Origin: Oscillospiraceae bacterium
GTDB taxonomy: Bacteria; Bacillota; Clostridia; Christensenellales; Aristaeellaceae
NCBI GenBank assembly: GCA_031270865.1
Contig: JAISWI010000057.1
Location: forward strand, 1 to 64,000
Direction of reading: 5' to 3'
Length of the DNA stretch: 64,000 bases
Shown: positions 42,660-54,545 of the stretch, one piece after another
Layout: every line of letters starts with the position of its first letter
Position numbering within the stretch: position 1 is the first letter of the stretch
The notes under the pieces: model-generated
Seen by the model: only the letters and a program-made list of their open reading frames with translations
Database searches by the model: none
Told to the model about the DNA's origin: nothing
Translations under genes and position numbers: made by a program

Positions 42660-43196
42660 ATGCCCTTGCGAATCCTAATCACGGGCGGCGCGGGCAGCGG
42701 CAAGAGCGCCTTCGCCGAGTCGCTGGCAATGGGTCAAGCCGGGCCGCGCTGCTACATCGCCGCGATGAAGCCTTACGGTCAGGAAGGCGAACGCCGGATC
42801 ACCCGCCATCGGTCGCTGCGGGCCGGGAAGGGCTTCGCCACGATCGAGCGGTATACCAATATGGACTCGCTCATCCTGCCGCGAGGCGGGACCGCGCTGC
42901 TGGAATGCCTGTGCAACCTGACAGCCAACGAGATGTTCGGCGACGACGGCGTCGAGCGCGACAGCCAGTCGGTGTTCGCGAAGGTAACGCGCGGACAGGA
43001 CGCGCTGGCGGAACGACTAGGCGCGCTGATCCAGGTCACCAACGAGGTCGGCGGCGACACGGGCGGCTACCCCGACGGCACGGCGCGTTACATCCAGCTG
43101 CTCGGGCGGATCAACCGCGCGTTGGCGGAGCGGGCCGATATCGTCTACGAGATGGTCTGCGGCATACCCGTCAGGCTGAAGGGGGCGGGCGCGTGA
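42660..43196 (+). CDS. cobU: Adenosylcobinamide kinase / guanylyltransferase
   Basis: 178 residues. ATG 42660 follows CGGAGGA; the open frame upstream lies before the promoter. The P-loop is GGAGSGKSAFAE; RRITRHRSLR carries the His that is guanylylated in this family. LLECLCNLTANEMF and TNEVGGDTGGYPDGTARYIQ are the usual later motifs. The enzyme phosphorylates adenosylcobinamide and then transfers GMP to make adenosylcobinamide-GDP. It starts an eight-gene run with overlaps or very short gaps. A stop/start overlap (GTGA) joins it to the second CobU-like gene. Confidence 0.9.
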   Translation: MPLRILITGGAGSGKSAFAESLAMGQAGPRCYIAAMKPYGQEGERRITRHRSLRAGKGFATIERYTNMDSLILPRGGTALLECLCNLTANEMFGDDGVERDSQSVFAKVTRGQDALAERLGALIQVTNEVGGDTGGYPDGTARYIQLLGRINRALAERADIVYEMVCGIPVRLKGAGA

Positions 43197-43555
43197 TACT
43201 GGTGGTAGGCGGGGCTGGCGCGGGTAAGCGCGATTACGTGAAAACCCTCGGCTGGGACGACGCGTCGATAGCCGACGGCAAGCTGGACGACCGCCCGGTC
43301 CTTGTAAACCTGCAGCGGATCGTCTTTGACAATCCGGAAGACACGCAGGCGCTGCTCGAGCCGCTGGCGCGCAAGGCGGTCGTCGCGTGCGACGAGGTGG
43401 GCGGCGGCATAATCCCGCTGGACCGCCGCGACCGCGACGCCCGGGACGCGTGCGGCAGGCTGTGCTGCCGTCTCGCCCAACGCGCGGAGCGGGTGGTTCG
43501 CGTCGTCTGCGGTATTCCGGTAACCATCAAGGAGACTAACAATGCTGTTGAATGA
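43193..43555 (+). CDS. Short CobU-like paralogue
   Basis: 120 residues from GTG 43193, overlapping the cobU stop. It keeps a P-loop (VVGGAGAGKRDY, with Arg in place of the Ser) and the CobU C-terminal pattern CDEVGGGIIPLDRRDRDARD and RVVCGIPVTIK. The middle section with the guanylylated His is missing. The final motif copies the end of cobU (MVCGIPVRLK). It is probably an old tandem duplicate reduced to a nucleotide-binding accessory subunit. Whether it is active is unclear. It overlaps cobT by 14 bases. Confidence 0.75.
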   Translation: MILVVGGAGAGKRDYVKTLGWDDASIADGKLDDRPVLVNLQRIVFDNPEDTQALLEPLARKAVVACDEVGGGIIPLDRRDRDARDACGRLCCRLAQRAERVVRVVCGIPVTIKETNNAVE

Positions 43556-44597
43556 TACCATAGCGTCGATCAAGCCCGCCTCGCGGGACGCGATGACCGC
43601 CGCCGCCGCGCGTTGGGACGATCTCGTCAAGCCGCCCGGCAGCCTGGGCATGCTGGAGACGATCGTCACGCGCATGGCCGGGATGTATGGCCGGCTGCCC
43701 GTCGAGCCGCTGCGCAAGGCCGTAATCGTCATGTGCGCGGATCACGGCGTAGTGGCGGAAGGCGTCGCGCGGAACGGCTTCGAGGTCACCGCGATGATGA
43801 CGGAGGTCATTGGCTCGCGCAAGTCAACGGTATGCCGTATGGCCAGCGCTGCCGGCGCGGACGTCGTCGCGGTGAATGTCGGCGTAGCCTCAACCATACA
43901 CAGCAGCGGAGTGCTGAATCGGCTGGTCCGCGCCGGAACGCGCAACATGGCCGACGAGCCCGCCATGACCCGCGAGGAAACCATACAGGCCATCGAAACG
44001 GGCATTGAGATAGCCGCCGACCTCGCGCGGCACGGCTACAACCTGCTGGCTACGGGCGAGATGGGCATCGGCAACACGACGCCCAGCGCGGCGATAGCGG
44101 CGGCGCTGCTGCGGCTTCCCGCCTCCGAGACGACCGGGCGCGGCGCGGGCCTCGACGACGAGCGCCTCGCCAACAAGATAGCTGTCGTGGAACGCGCGTT
44201 ACAGCTGCGCCAGCCCGATCCGTTCGACCCGATTGACGTATTATCGAAAGTCGGCGGGCTGGAGATCGCGGGGCTTACGGGCGTGATCCTGGGCGGCGCG
44301 TCCTCGCGCGCGCCCGTCCTGCTCGACGGGTTCATCTCATCAGCCGCCGCGCTTGCCGCGAAACGCCTCTGCCCCGATTCGGCTGACTACATGATAGCCA
44401 GCCACGTCTCGCGGGAACGCGCCGCGCCGCTCCTGCTGGCCGCGCTGGGCTTGGAGGCCCCCATCAACGCCGGGATGCGCCTGGGCGAGGGCACGGGCGC
44501 GGTCGCCGCGATGCCTCTGCTTGAGCTTGCGCTGGCCGCGTTCCGCGAAACGGCGACGCTCAGCGGCACGGGCATCTGGGAATACGTGCCGCGATGA
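43542..44597 (+). CDS. cobT: Nicotinate-nucleotide--dimethylbenzimidazole phosphoribosyltransferase
   Basis: 351 residues; AAGGAGA precedes the ATG. Motifs are KPPGSLGMLETI, VMCADHGVVAEGV, ATGEMGIGNTTPSAAIAAAL and MRLGEGTGAVAAMPLLE with the catalytic Glu region. It makes alpha-ribazole phosphate, the lower-ligand precursor of cobalamin. It overlaps cobS by four bases. Confidence 0.93.
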   Translation: MLLNDTIASIKPASRDAMTAAAARWDDLVKPPGSLGMLETIVTRMAGMYGRLPVEPLRKAVIVMCADHGVVAEGVARNGFEVTAMMTEVIGSRKSTVCRMASAAGADVVAVNVGVASTIHSSGVLNRLVRAGTRNMADEPAMTREETIQAIETGIEIAADLARHGYNLLATGEMGIGNTTPSAAIAAALLRLPASETTGRGAGLDDERLANKIAVVERALQLRQPDPFDPIDVLSKVGGLEIAGLTGVILGGASSRAPVLLDGFISSAAALAAKRLCPDSADYMIASHVSRERAAPLLLAALGLEAPINAGMRLGEGTGAVAAMPLLELALAAFRETATLSGTGIWEYVPR

Positions 44598-45388
44598 ACG
44601 CTCCGCCCAAGCCGATCAGGATACCCAAGCCGCTGCGGGCGATCGTAGTCGCGTTCGGGATGTACAGCCGCGTTCCCATGCCCTACCTCGCGTGGGGGCC
44701 GGACAGCATGGCCTACGCGCTGTGCGGGTTCCCGCTCGTGGGCGCGGTCGTCGGCGCGGCGGTAACGCTGTGGGCGGCGCTGTGCGGCGCGTTGGCCATC
44801 GGCGCGACGCTTCGCGCGGCCGGCATACTGGCGATACCCGTCGTCGTCGCGGGCGGTATCCACCTGGACGGCTTCTGCGACGTGTCGGACGCGCTTTCAT
44901 CCCACCAGCCGCGTGAGCGCAAGCTGGAAATAATGAAGGATTCCCACGTCGGCGCGTTCGCGGTGATCACGCTGTGCCTGTACCTGCTGACGGAGTTCGC
45001 GATGCTCTGCGAGATAAACTTCACATTCGCGCGGACGCTCACGATCGCCGCGATACCCGTGATGACCCGCGCGTTGTCGGCGTTCGCCGCCGTGACGCTC
45101 AAGAACGCCCGCGACGACGGCGTACTCGTTACCTTCACCAGCGCGGCAAGGCCGAACGCCGCGCGGCTGGTCAGCCTGGCGTGGTTCGCGGCGGCGGCTA
45201 TACTTATGATAATATGCGAACCATTAACAGGAGTAATGGTTGTATTAACCGCGCTGTTATCACTCGCGTACTACCGTTGGCTGTCATACAAGCAGTTTGG
45301 CGGCATCACGGGCGACCTGGCCGGCTGGTTCCTGCAGGTGTGCGAGTGGGCGTGCCTGGCGGCGACGCTGGCCGCGCAATGGATCTGA
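44594..45388 (+). CDS. cobS: Adenosylcobinamide-GDP ribazoletransferase (cobalamin synthase)
   Basis: 264 residues, a polytopic membrane enzyme. Motifs are YSRVPMPYLAW, GGIHLDGFCDVSDALSS and RERKLEIMKDSHVGAFAVI, holding the metal-binding Asp residues. It joins the lower-ligand nucleotide to adenosylcobinamide-GDP. The AT-rich stretch near 45200 lies in a transmembrane part. It overlaps the phosphatase gene by ten bases. Confidence 0.92.
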   Translation: MNAPPKPIRIPKPLRAIVVAFGMYSRVPMPYLAWGPDSMAYALCGFPLVGAVVGAAVTLWAALCGALAIGATLRAAGILAIPVVVAGGIHLDGFCDVSDALSSHQPRERKLEIMKDSHVGAFAVITLCLYLLTEFAMLCEINFTFARTLTIAAIPVMTRALSAFAAVTLKNARDDGVLVTFTSAARPNAARLVSLAWFAAAAILMIICEPLTGVMVVLTALLSLAYYRWLSYKQFGGITGDLAGWFLQVCEWACLAATLAAQWI

Positions 45389-45936
45389 TCCTGCTGCGCC
45401 ACGCGGCGACGGCTGGCAACCTCGAGCGTCGGTACATCGGCGCGACGGACGAGCCGCTCAGCGACGAGGGCATCGCCGCCGCCCGCCTGGTGAAGCTGCC
45501 GATACAACCGCAACGCGTGTACGCCAGCCCAACGCGCCGATGCGCCCAAACCTCGTTGGCGATATTCCCTTGCGTCCCCATAACCATCGAGCCTGACCTG
45601 CGCGAGGCGAGCTTCGGCGCGTTCGAGAATCATACTTATGATGAGCTGAAGGATAACCCCGACTACCAGCGCTGGCTGGACAGCGGCGGCGCGATAGCCC
45701 CGCCCGGCGGCGAGACGATTGGCGAGGTTCGCGCCAGGGTTCTCGGCGCGTGGGAACGCGTCCGCGAGGATTGCCGGGCTTACGACCGCGCCGCGCTGGT
45801 CGTTCACGGCGGCACGATCATGACGCTGACGCAGGCGCGGCTGGGCGGCGGCCTGTTCGACTGGCAGGTTCCCAACTGCGGCGGGTACATAGTCCGGATC
45901 ATCGACGGCGCGTGGTCGTTAACCCATAGGCTTTAG
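45379..45936 (+). CDS. cobC: Alpha-ribazole phosphatase (histidine phosphatase family)
   Basis: 185 residues. ATG 45379 (MDLILLRHAATAGN) is inside the cobS end; the much longer frame upstream is a shadow. The RHG-type motif LRHAATAG and a second His in LVVHGGTIM form the active site. REASFGAFENHTYDEL matches the family. It removes the 5' phosphate of alpha-ribazole or of the final cobalamin phosphate. Confidence 0.88.
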   Translation: MDLILLRHAATAGNLERRYIGATDEPLSDEGIAAARLVKLPIQPQRVYASPTRRCAQTSLAIFPCVPITIEPDLREASFGAFENHTYDELKDNPDYQRWLDSGGAIAPPGGETIGEVRARVLGAWERVREDCRAYDRAALVVHGGTIMTLTQARLGGGLFDWQVPNCGGYIVRIIDGAWSLTHRL

Positions 45937-45946
45937 GGGTGAATGG

Positions 45947-46996
45947 ATGGAACCGCACGGCGGCGACACGTACGGGATACGCGCGGACGCGCTGGACTTC
46001 TCCGCGAACATCAACCCACTGGGCATGCCCGAATCGGTTCGTATCGCGGCGGAGGCGGCGGTACGCTCCAGCGGGCGTTACCCCGATCCGTTGTGCCGCG
46101 GCCTCCGCGCCGCGCTGGAACGCTCGTTGGGGATACCGCGCGGCTGGATAGTCTGCGGCAACGGCGCGGCCGACATCATCTACCGGTTGTGCTGGGCGTT
46201 GAAGCCGCGACGCGCGGTTGTGCTCACGCCCACGTTCTCGGAGTATGAGGCCGCGCTGAACTCCGTTGGCTCAACGGTAACGCGGTATCCCTCTGTCGAA
46301 ACCATACTAACCGCGCTGGCCAAACCAACCATGCCAGCCAGCGTCGACATGGTGTTCCTGTGCAACCCAAACAATCCAACGGGATTGTTGGTCGATCCGG
46401 CGCTGATGGCTGGCATTGTGGAAAAATGCCAAATCGCGGGCGTAACGCTTGTGATCGACGAGAGCTTCATCGACTTTGTCGAGAACCCTCAAGCGCATAC
46501 GCTCATGCCGGAGTTGGGGCGGCGCCCGCGTCTCGTCGTCCTGCGCTCGTTCACGAAGATGTTCGCGATGCCCGGGCTGCGCCTGGGATACTGCGCTTCG
46601 TCCGACGCCGAGTTAGTTACGCGGTTATATGAATCCGGCCCGCCGTGGGCGGTGTCCGCTCCCGCGATGGCGGCGGGCGTCGCCGCGCTGGATGAAACGG
46701 GGTTCGTCAGCCGCGCGAGGGCGCTTATCGCGCGGGAAATGCCGCGCCTGTCGGACCGCCTGCGCGGGCTGGGCTTGCGCGTCACGGACGGAGCGGCCAA
46801 CTTCCTTCTGGTCCGCGATGATTCAGGCGCGGATATTCCTTCCAAACTGGCGGCGCGCGGGATCATCGTTCGCGCCCACACCGGGTTCCACGGTTTGGAC
46901 GGGCGATACTTCCGCGTCGCCGCGCGTCTGCCCCATGAGAACGACCGCCTCGCGGAAGCTCTCACCGATATCCTGCGAGAGGGGGATCGCCCGTGA
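45947..46996 (+). CDS. cobD: L-threonine-O-3-phosphate decarboxylase-like PLP enzyme
   Basis: 349 residues, ATG after GGGGTGA. It has the fold-type I aminotransferase order: DFSANINPLGMPESV, SSGRYPDPLCRGLRAALERS, FLCNPNNPTGLLV, VIDESFIDF, then SFTKMFAMPGLRLGY with the PLP Lys. It is related to histidinol-phosphate aminotransferase; the context marks it as CobD, which makes aminopropanol phosphate for the cobalamin nucleotide loop. A four-base overlap links it to cbiB. Confidence 0.87.
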   Translation: MEPHGGDTYGIRADALDFSANINPLGMPESVRIAAEAAVRSSGRYPDPLCRGLRAALERSLGIPRGWIVCGNGAADIIYRLCWALKPRRAVVLTPTFSEYEAALNSVGSTVTRYPSVETILTALAKPTMPASVDMVFLCNPNNPTGLLVDPALMAGIVEKCQIAGVTLVIDESFIDFVENPQAHTLMPELGRRPRLVVLRSFTKMFAMPGLRLGYCASSDAELVTRLYESGPPWAVSAPAMAAGVAALDETGFVSRARALIAREMPRLSDRLRGLGLRVTDGAANFLLVRDDSGADIPSKLAARGIIVRAHTGFHGLDGRYFRVAARLPHENDRLAEALTDILREGDRP

Positions 46997-47946
46997 TTGA
47001 CTGGCTTCCCGCGCGTGTCTGGGCGCTGCTCGCCGGGCTGCTGCTCGATCTGGCCGTCGGCGACCCGGAATGGTTCCCGCACCCGACGCGCGGTATGGGG
47101 ATATTCATCCGCTGGATGGAAGGTGTCCTGCGCGAACGGTTCCGCAGCCTCCGCGCCGCCGCGCCGATACTGACCGCCTCGACCGTCCTCGCGTCGATGA
47201 TCGCCGCCGGCCTGCTGCTGGAGCTGGCGGGACTGCTAGGCGAGATCCCACGATTCGTTATGATGGTCTTACTATCGTGGACATGCGTCAGCGTGAGGAA
47301 CATGGCCGACGAAGCGAAGGGCGTCGCCCGCGCGTTGGCCGAAAGCCTGGACGCCGGGCGCCGACGGGTATCGCGCATCGTGGGCCGCGACACCGACTCG
47401 CTCACCCACGAGGAAGTGATCAAGGCCGCCGTCGAGTCCGTGGCGGAGAGCACGACCGACGGGGTGATCGCGCCGCTGCTGTGGCTCGCGCTGGGCGGCC
47501 CGGTCGCGGGGATCGGGTTCAAGGCCGCGTCCACGCTGGATTCCATGGTCGGCTACATGGACGATAAATACCGCGACATCGGCTGGAGCAGCGCGAGGCT
47601 GGACGACCTGCTCAACTGGATACCCGCGCGGCTGACGGCGGCGTTGATGCTCGCCGCCGCGTGGCTGACGGGTCTGGACGCCCGCAACGCGCGGCGTATC
47701 GTTAAGCGCGACCACGCGAACCACAAGAGCCCGAACTGCGCGTGGAGCGAGGCGGCGGCAGCCGGGGCGTTACGCGTCCAACTGGGCGGGACACACCTAT
47801 ACTTCGGTAAACCCGTAGTAAAGCCGACGATAGGCGACGACGACCGCAATCCGGTCGTCGCGGATATCCGTCGAACGTGCCGGCTTCTGTATGGAAGCGC
47901 GGCGCTGATGGCCGTACTGATCGCGGCGGTTTGGGGGGCGTTCTGA
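46993..47946 (+). CDS. cbiB: Adenosylcobinamide-phosphate synthase
   Basis: 317 residues from GTG 46993. It is a membrane protein with LLLDLAVGDPEWFPHPTRGM near the N-terminus, EVIKAAVESVAESTTDGVIA in the centre, a DSMVGYMDDKYRDIGW segment and PNCAWSEAAAAGALRVQLGG, all CbiB landmarks. It attaches aminopropanol phosphate to cobyric acid. The last stop overlaps the cbiP start (TGATG). Confidence 0.92.
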   Translation: MIDWLPARVWALLAGLLLDLAVGDPEWFPHPTRGMGIFIRWMEGVLRERFRSLRAAAPILTASTVLASMIAAGLLLELAGLLGEIPRFVMMVLLSWTCVSVRNMADEAKGVARALAESLDAGRRRVSRIVGRDTDSLTHEEVIKAAVESVAESTTDGVIAPLLWLALGGPVAGIGFKAASTLDSMVGYMDDKYRDIGWSSARLDDLLNWIPARLTAALMLAAAWLTGLDARNARRIVKRDHANHKSPNCAWSEAAAAGALRVQLGGTHLYFGKPVVKPTIGDDDRNPVVADIRRTCRLLYGSAALMAVLIAAVWGAF

Positions 47947-49436
47947 TGGCGAGGGCGATCATGGTCCAGGGCACGATGTCCAACGCGGGCAAGAGCATCC
48001 TAACCGCCGCGCTGTGCCGGATATTTCGGCAGGACGGCCTGCGCGCCGCGCCGTTCAAGAGCCAGAACATGGCGCTTAACTCGTTCATTACGCGCGACGG
48101 GCTGGAGATGGGCCGCGCCCAGGTCGTCCAGGCCGAGGCCGCGGGCATAGAGCCGGACGCGCGGATGAATCCCATCCTGCTAAAACCCACGCACAACCAG
48201 GGTTCGCAGGTAATTGTCAACGGCGCGCCGATAGGCACGATCTCCGCGCGGAACTACTTCGCGATGAAGCGGGAGCTGCGCCCGAAGGTACAGGAGGCGT
48301 ATGACTCGCTGGCCGCCGACTATGACGTCGTCGTGATCGAGGGCGCGGGCAGTCCCGCCGAGCTGAACCTGAACGCCGACGACTTCGTCAACATGGGCAT
48401 GGCGCGGATGGCCGGAGCGCCCGTGCTGCTCGTTGGCGACATCGACCGGGGCGGGATATTCCCGCAGCTTTACGGCACTATCAAGCTGCTGCCGCCGCGG
48501 GACGCGTCGCGGATCAAGGCGACCATCGTCAATAAGTTCCGGGGCGACATCACGCTTTTCGACGACGGCGTTAAGATATTGGAAGAGATATGCGGCGCGC
48601 CGTGCGCCGGCGTGGTGCCCTACCTTGACGTTGACATCGAGGATGAGGACAGCCTCTCCACGCGGCTGGCCCGCCGCGACCGGAACGCCGCGCTGGACAT
48701 CGCGGTGGTCGGCATGCCGCATATCTCCAACTTCACCGACTTTACCGCGCTGGAGGCCACGCCCGGGGTCGGGCTGCGCTACGCGGGCAGCGCGGAGGAT
48801 TTGGGCAGCCCCGACATGGTCATACTGCCCGGCACGAAGAGCACGATCGCCGACCTGCTGCGGCTCCGGGAGTGTGGGCTTGAGGCCGCGGTAAAGCGGC
48901 TGGCCGCGCGGGGCGTGGCCATACTGGGCTTGTGCGGCGGATACCAGATGCTGGGCGAGAGCGTCACTGACAGCGAGGGGATGGAGGGCGGCGGCTCGGT
49001 CGCGGGGATGGGTTTGCTGCCCGTCACGACGCGGTTTTCCGCGGAGAAACGCCGCGCGAGGGTTACGGCAAGCGCGTTGAGCGTCGGCGGCATACTGGCC
49101 CCGCTGACCGGCGCGAAGCTGGAGGGCTACGAGATTCACATGGGCGTAACCGAACGCGCCCCGGACGCCCAGCCGCTCATCCAGCTGGCCGACGGCGCTC
49201 TGGACGGATGTCAGTCCGGCAATGTGTACGGGACGTACCTGCACGGGTTCTTTGACAGCGCGGCATGCCGTGACGCGGCGCTCGGCGCGTTGGCGAGGTC
49301 GAAGGGGGTTACGCTGGCGGACAGGGCGTTCGACTACGCGCGGTACAAGCAGCGGCAGTTCGATATCCTGGCGCAGGGCGTACGCGAACGGCTCAACATG
49401 CCGCTCATCTACAACATACTGGAGCGGGGCGCGTGA
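47946..49436 (+). CDS. cbiP: Cobyric acid synthase
   Basis: 496 residues. ATG 47946 overlaps the cbiB stop; the earlier frame is a shadow. The N-terminal dethiobiotin-synthetase-like ATPase has MVQGTMSNAGKSILTAALCR and FKSQNMALNSF. The C-terminal class-I amidotransferase has ILGLCGGYQMLGE with the catalytic Cys and a His in GTYLHGFFDS. It amidates four carboxylates of cobyrinic acid a,c-diamide. The corrin-ring genes that would supply that substrate are not in the window. Also called cobQ. Confidence 0.93.
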   Translation: MARAIMVQGTMSNAGKSILTAALCRIFRQDGLRAAPFKSQNMALNSFITRDGLEMGRAQVVQAEAAGIEPDARMNPILLKPTHNQGSQVIVNGAPIGTISARNYFAMKRELRPKVQEAYDSLAADYDVVVIEGAGSPAELNLNADDFVNMGMARMAGAPVLLVGDIDRGGIFPQLYGTIKLLPPRDASRIKATIVNKFRGDITLFDDGVKILEEICGAPCAGVVPYLDVDIEDEDSLSTRLARRDRNAALDIAVVGMPHISNFTDFTALEATPGVGLRYAGSAEDLGSPDMVILPGTKSTIADLLRLRECGLEAAVKRLAARGVAILGLCGGYQMLGESVTDSEGMEGGGSVAGMGLLPVTTRFSAEKRRARVTASALSVGGILAPLTGAKLEGYEIHMGVTERAPDAQPLIQLADGALDGCQSGNVYGTYLHGFFDSAACRDAALGALARSKGVTLADRAFDYARYKQRQFDILAQGVRERLNMPLIYNILERGA

Positions 49437-49548
49437 GGGGCGGTCGATGCCGCGCGGTGGGATGCGTCGGTCCCTCTGTCACTGTGGTGGTGTCTTCCTT
49501 ATTATACCGAAGCCTTCCCAGCTAACCCTAGGTTTTGCGAGGTTGACT

Positions 49549-49563
49549 GGGGCTTTAAGCCCC
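49549..49563 (+). terminator. Weak terminator after the cob operon
   Basis: GGGGCTTTAAGCCCC forms a 7-bp stem with a one-base loop, followed by CTCCTAACTTTT. A fragment of the dispersed repeat (GTCGGTCCCTCTGTCACTGT) lies at about 49466-49490. Confidence 0.45.
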
Positions 49564-49699
49564 CTCCTAACTTTTCGACATCGCTCAAAGCGTAATATCT
49601 TTCTGTTTACGGTTGTAACTAAATAATCCACAAGTAAAACAACAGCGGATGCCGCGCTTTTAGCCCTCCGAAACACTTTACCCTTGCAAATTCACTCCC

Positions 49700-51080
49700 C
49701 CAGCCCTAGACAATAGTCCCCCAATCTGAAAAGCAGCACGGATAACAGCATCGAGCGGTGGGAAAAATTGTGAATAAAGACATTTTGCGCAAACAAAAAT
49801 GATGCCACTTGATTAGGTGGCGCCGTTTATTGTATGTATCACAAACTTGGATAAGTATGAGATTTAGATATTTTCGATGCTTAAGGTTTTATCTGTAGAG
49901 GATTTGTTAGATTTCTTGAACAGATAATATATAAATATTAAGATGTTGAGGAAAGCATGAGTATTGCCATCTTACCCCTCATTCAATGGGCGGAGATGTC
50001 TTTCTTTGACGCAAATAGGCGATTAATCGACTTGAGCAGGTAATCTGAGATGATATATTTACCCGTTGTGCACATCCTATGGATCTCTAACGTTTTATGA
50101 TGAGCTAAATTGCGCTTGAACCAATGACCTTTACTATATCAATGAGTCATATGCGCTATAACGGTTCATTATTAATAGTAATTAGCTTCATGAATCTATG
50201 GTTTTTTGCAGAATTGCTTTCAATTCATGGGTAAGTATATCAACATCCTTCCGGTTGTGTATACTGTTTACGAGATATATTAGGTGATTTTTGCGTTTGA
50301 TGAGTTTTATTAGTTGGATAATTCATAAACACTGCATGCATAAACCACATACAACAACTTACCCCAAAATGTTATACATTTCATTTAAATATCTATATGC
50401 GCTTATCTTGCCTAAGTCTAATCATCCGTCGATGTAATAACCTTCTTTGTGCGATTCATAAAGTAACCTAATTGAAATAATTCCCGAATTGTTAAGGATT
50501 TTTCTAGATATTATTGAATGATGAATCATTCAGACATCCTCATAAAAAATATATCCAATTAGTGATTTTTATACTCTGTTCTGATTTCAGTAGTTTTTAA
50601 ATTGACAAATGATTCGACAATACTTAATTAATCTGAGTGAGCAAGCAAGATAGCGAGTTGCATAGTATTCTCAGGCTTGATAGCGACGATTGCATATCAA
50701 AGAGCAGGAAAATATCGGGTTTATTCATTAAAGATACCTCTTAATACGCTCGTTATATATACTATCATTAGATGATTAATAAATTTAGCAAATTCATTGA
50801 TGTATAGTAAATATAATAGCATATAAACACAGTATTTACGCATTTATTTTTCATCCCAAATCCACTTAAAAAGCTAATACAATTTTTTTGAGTTGCTTGC
50901 TTACTTTTTTCAAGTCCGTTCAAGGTTATTATATCATGAGCTGGTAGGCGCTGAGAAATTTGATGGATACGTAAGGTCACATTAACAAAATGGGAAATAG
51001 CTCGGAATCGACGTAATAAAAAGATACGGGACATATATCCCGCAACCATTAATAATTCTTAAACCACCAAGGGTTTTTTA
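49700..51080. other. AT-rich island with broken minus-strand coding fragments
   Basis: This ~1.4 kb is visibly AT-rich in a GC-rich neighbourhood and carries no intact recognisable gene. Open minus-strand stretches read like protein. 49864-49971 encodes a hydrophobic tail (NTHAFLNILIFIYYLF) that could be the end of a CPBP-type membrane protease. 50188-50322 encodes LIYLVNSIHNRKDVDILTHE with a Spo0E-like spacing but no start. 50624-50728 is a 34-codon frame with an AGAGG site. It looks like transferred DNA in decay. Nothing resembling a structured RNA stands out. Confidence 0.5.
50768..51049 (-). CDS. Doubtful small ORF in the AT-rich island
   Basis: 93 residues, basic N-terminal half and hydrophobic end (CYYIYYTSMNLLNLLII). 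There is no clear ribosome binding site and I recognise no family. Its base composition follows the island. It may be chance or a degraded gene. Confidence 0.2.
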   Translation of the reverse strand: MVAGYMSRIFLLRRFRAISHFVNVTLRIHQISQRLPAHDIITLNGLEKSKQATQKNCISFLSGFGMKNKCVNTVFICYYIYYTSMNLLNLLII

Positions 51081-51084
51081 CATA

Positions 51085-51122
51085 AAACGGGCAGAACGAC
51101 TCCCAAGCCGTTCCGCCCGTTT
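51085..51122 (-). terminator. Terminator of the arabinofuranosidase operon
   Basis: AAACGGGCAGAACG and CGTTCCGCCCGTTT pair over 14 positions with one mismatch; on the minus strand the stem is followed by TTTTATG and TAAAAAACC. Confidence 0.75.
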
Positions 51123-51140
51123 CCCCAAATATCTTCCAGC

Positions 51141-53570
<2,430 letters not shown>

Positions 53571-53574
<4 letters not shown>

Positions 53575-54476
53575 ACCCTCGCCCTCCTTGGCCCGATCGC
53601 TCCGGTTACGCTAAGCTGCGCGAGGTTAATAAGCATGGCCCCGACCAGCAACGCGAGGCCGACCGCCGACGCGTATCCCATCCTCAGTTTCTCAAAGCCG
53701 TAGCGGTACAGGTAGCCGACTATCGTCAGGCCGTAGTTGTGCGGCGATGTGTTGTTCCCGAACACCATGTAGCTCTCCGTGAACATCGCAAGCCCCGCGT
53801 ATATCGAGATGGTCAGGACGTAGATGGTCGTTGGTTTCAGCAGCGGCCAGCTCACCCTCAAAAACTTTTGCGCGGCGTTCGCGCCGTCAATCTCCGCGGC
53901 CTCGTACAGTTCGGCTGGGATGGACTTCAGCCCCGCGATGAAGTACAGCATATTCATTCCCGTCCATCGCCAGCAGCACAGCAGTATAAGCGCGAACAGG
54001 CTGGGATACTCCATCTTCATCCAGTAAATAGGGGGCTTGCCCAGCAGCGCGAGTATCGAGTTCATCAACGCGCCGGGCAGTTCTGAGAACATCATCCGGA
54101 ACACCAGCCCAGCGACCACCACCGACGTGAGCACGGGCAGGAAGTACAGCGACTTGAACACGCCCGCGCCCCTCATCGACTTGGAGCTGATCATGCACGC
54201 GAACAGCATCGGGAACGGTATCAGCAGGGCGCAGGTTATCGCCATGTACCTGACGGAATTGAACACCGCCTGGCCGAACACCTTGTCGCCCAGCAGCCGC
54301 CTGTAGTTGGATAGTCCCACCCACTTCACCTGACCGGGCAGGATATCCTGGAAACTCATGCGCACGGTGCTGATGAGCGGATATATGAAAAAGACCGCGA
54401 ACGTCAGCGTAAAGGGCAGAACGAACACATACGGCGCGATCTTCTTGGAATACAGGAGTTTCCTGACTGACGTCAT
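53571..54476 (-). CDS. Carbohydrate ABC permease, MalF/UgpA type
   Basis: 301 residues; GCGAGGTGATC precedes the start. Six membrane segments and the EAA loop SIPAELYEAAEIDGANAAQK are visible. It lies between the binding protein and the MalG-type permease. No ATPase gene is present in the operon, so a shared MsmX-like ATPase is expected elsewhere. Confidence 0.92.
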
Positions 54477-54545
54477 AATTGATCACCTCGCGCAAGTACG
54501 GGCGGCTTATACCGCCCGTACAGCCGGTTTCCGGGTGCTCTACCC

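Noticed and set aside
42480..42660. Cobalamin riboswitch before the cob operon
   Set aside because: The promoter at 42601-42629 leaves a leader of ~24 nt, and no B12-box-like sequence was seen between gpx and cobU.
48180..49244. Minus-strand ORF of 354 codons
   Set aside because: It is a shadow of the cobyric acid synthase gene, with no ribosome binding site and no recognisable domain.
49864..50322. Intact CPBP protease or Spo0E genes in the AT-rich island
   Set aside because: The stretches lack start codons or are cut by stops; resemblance is only by eye and confined to about 35-45 codons each.
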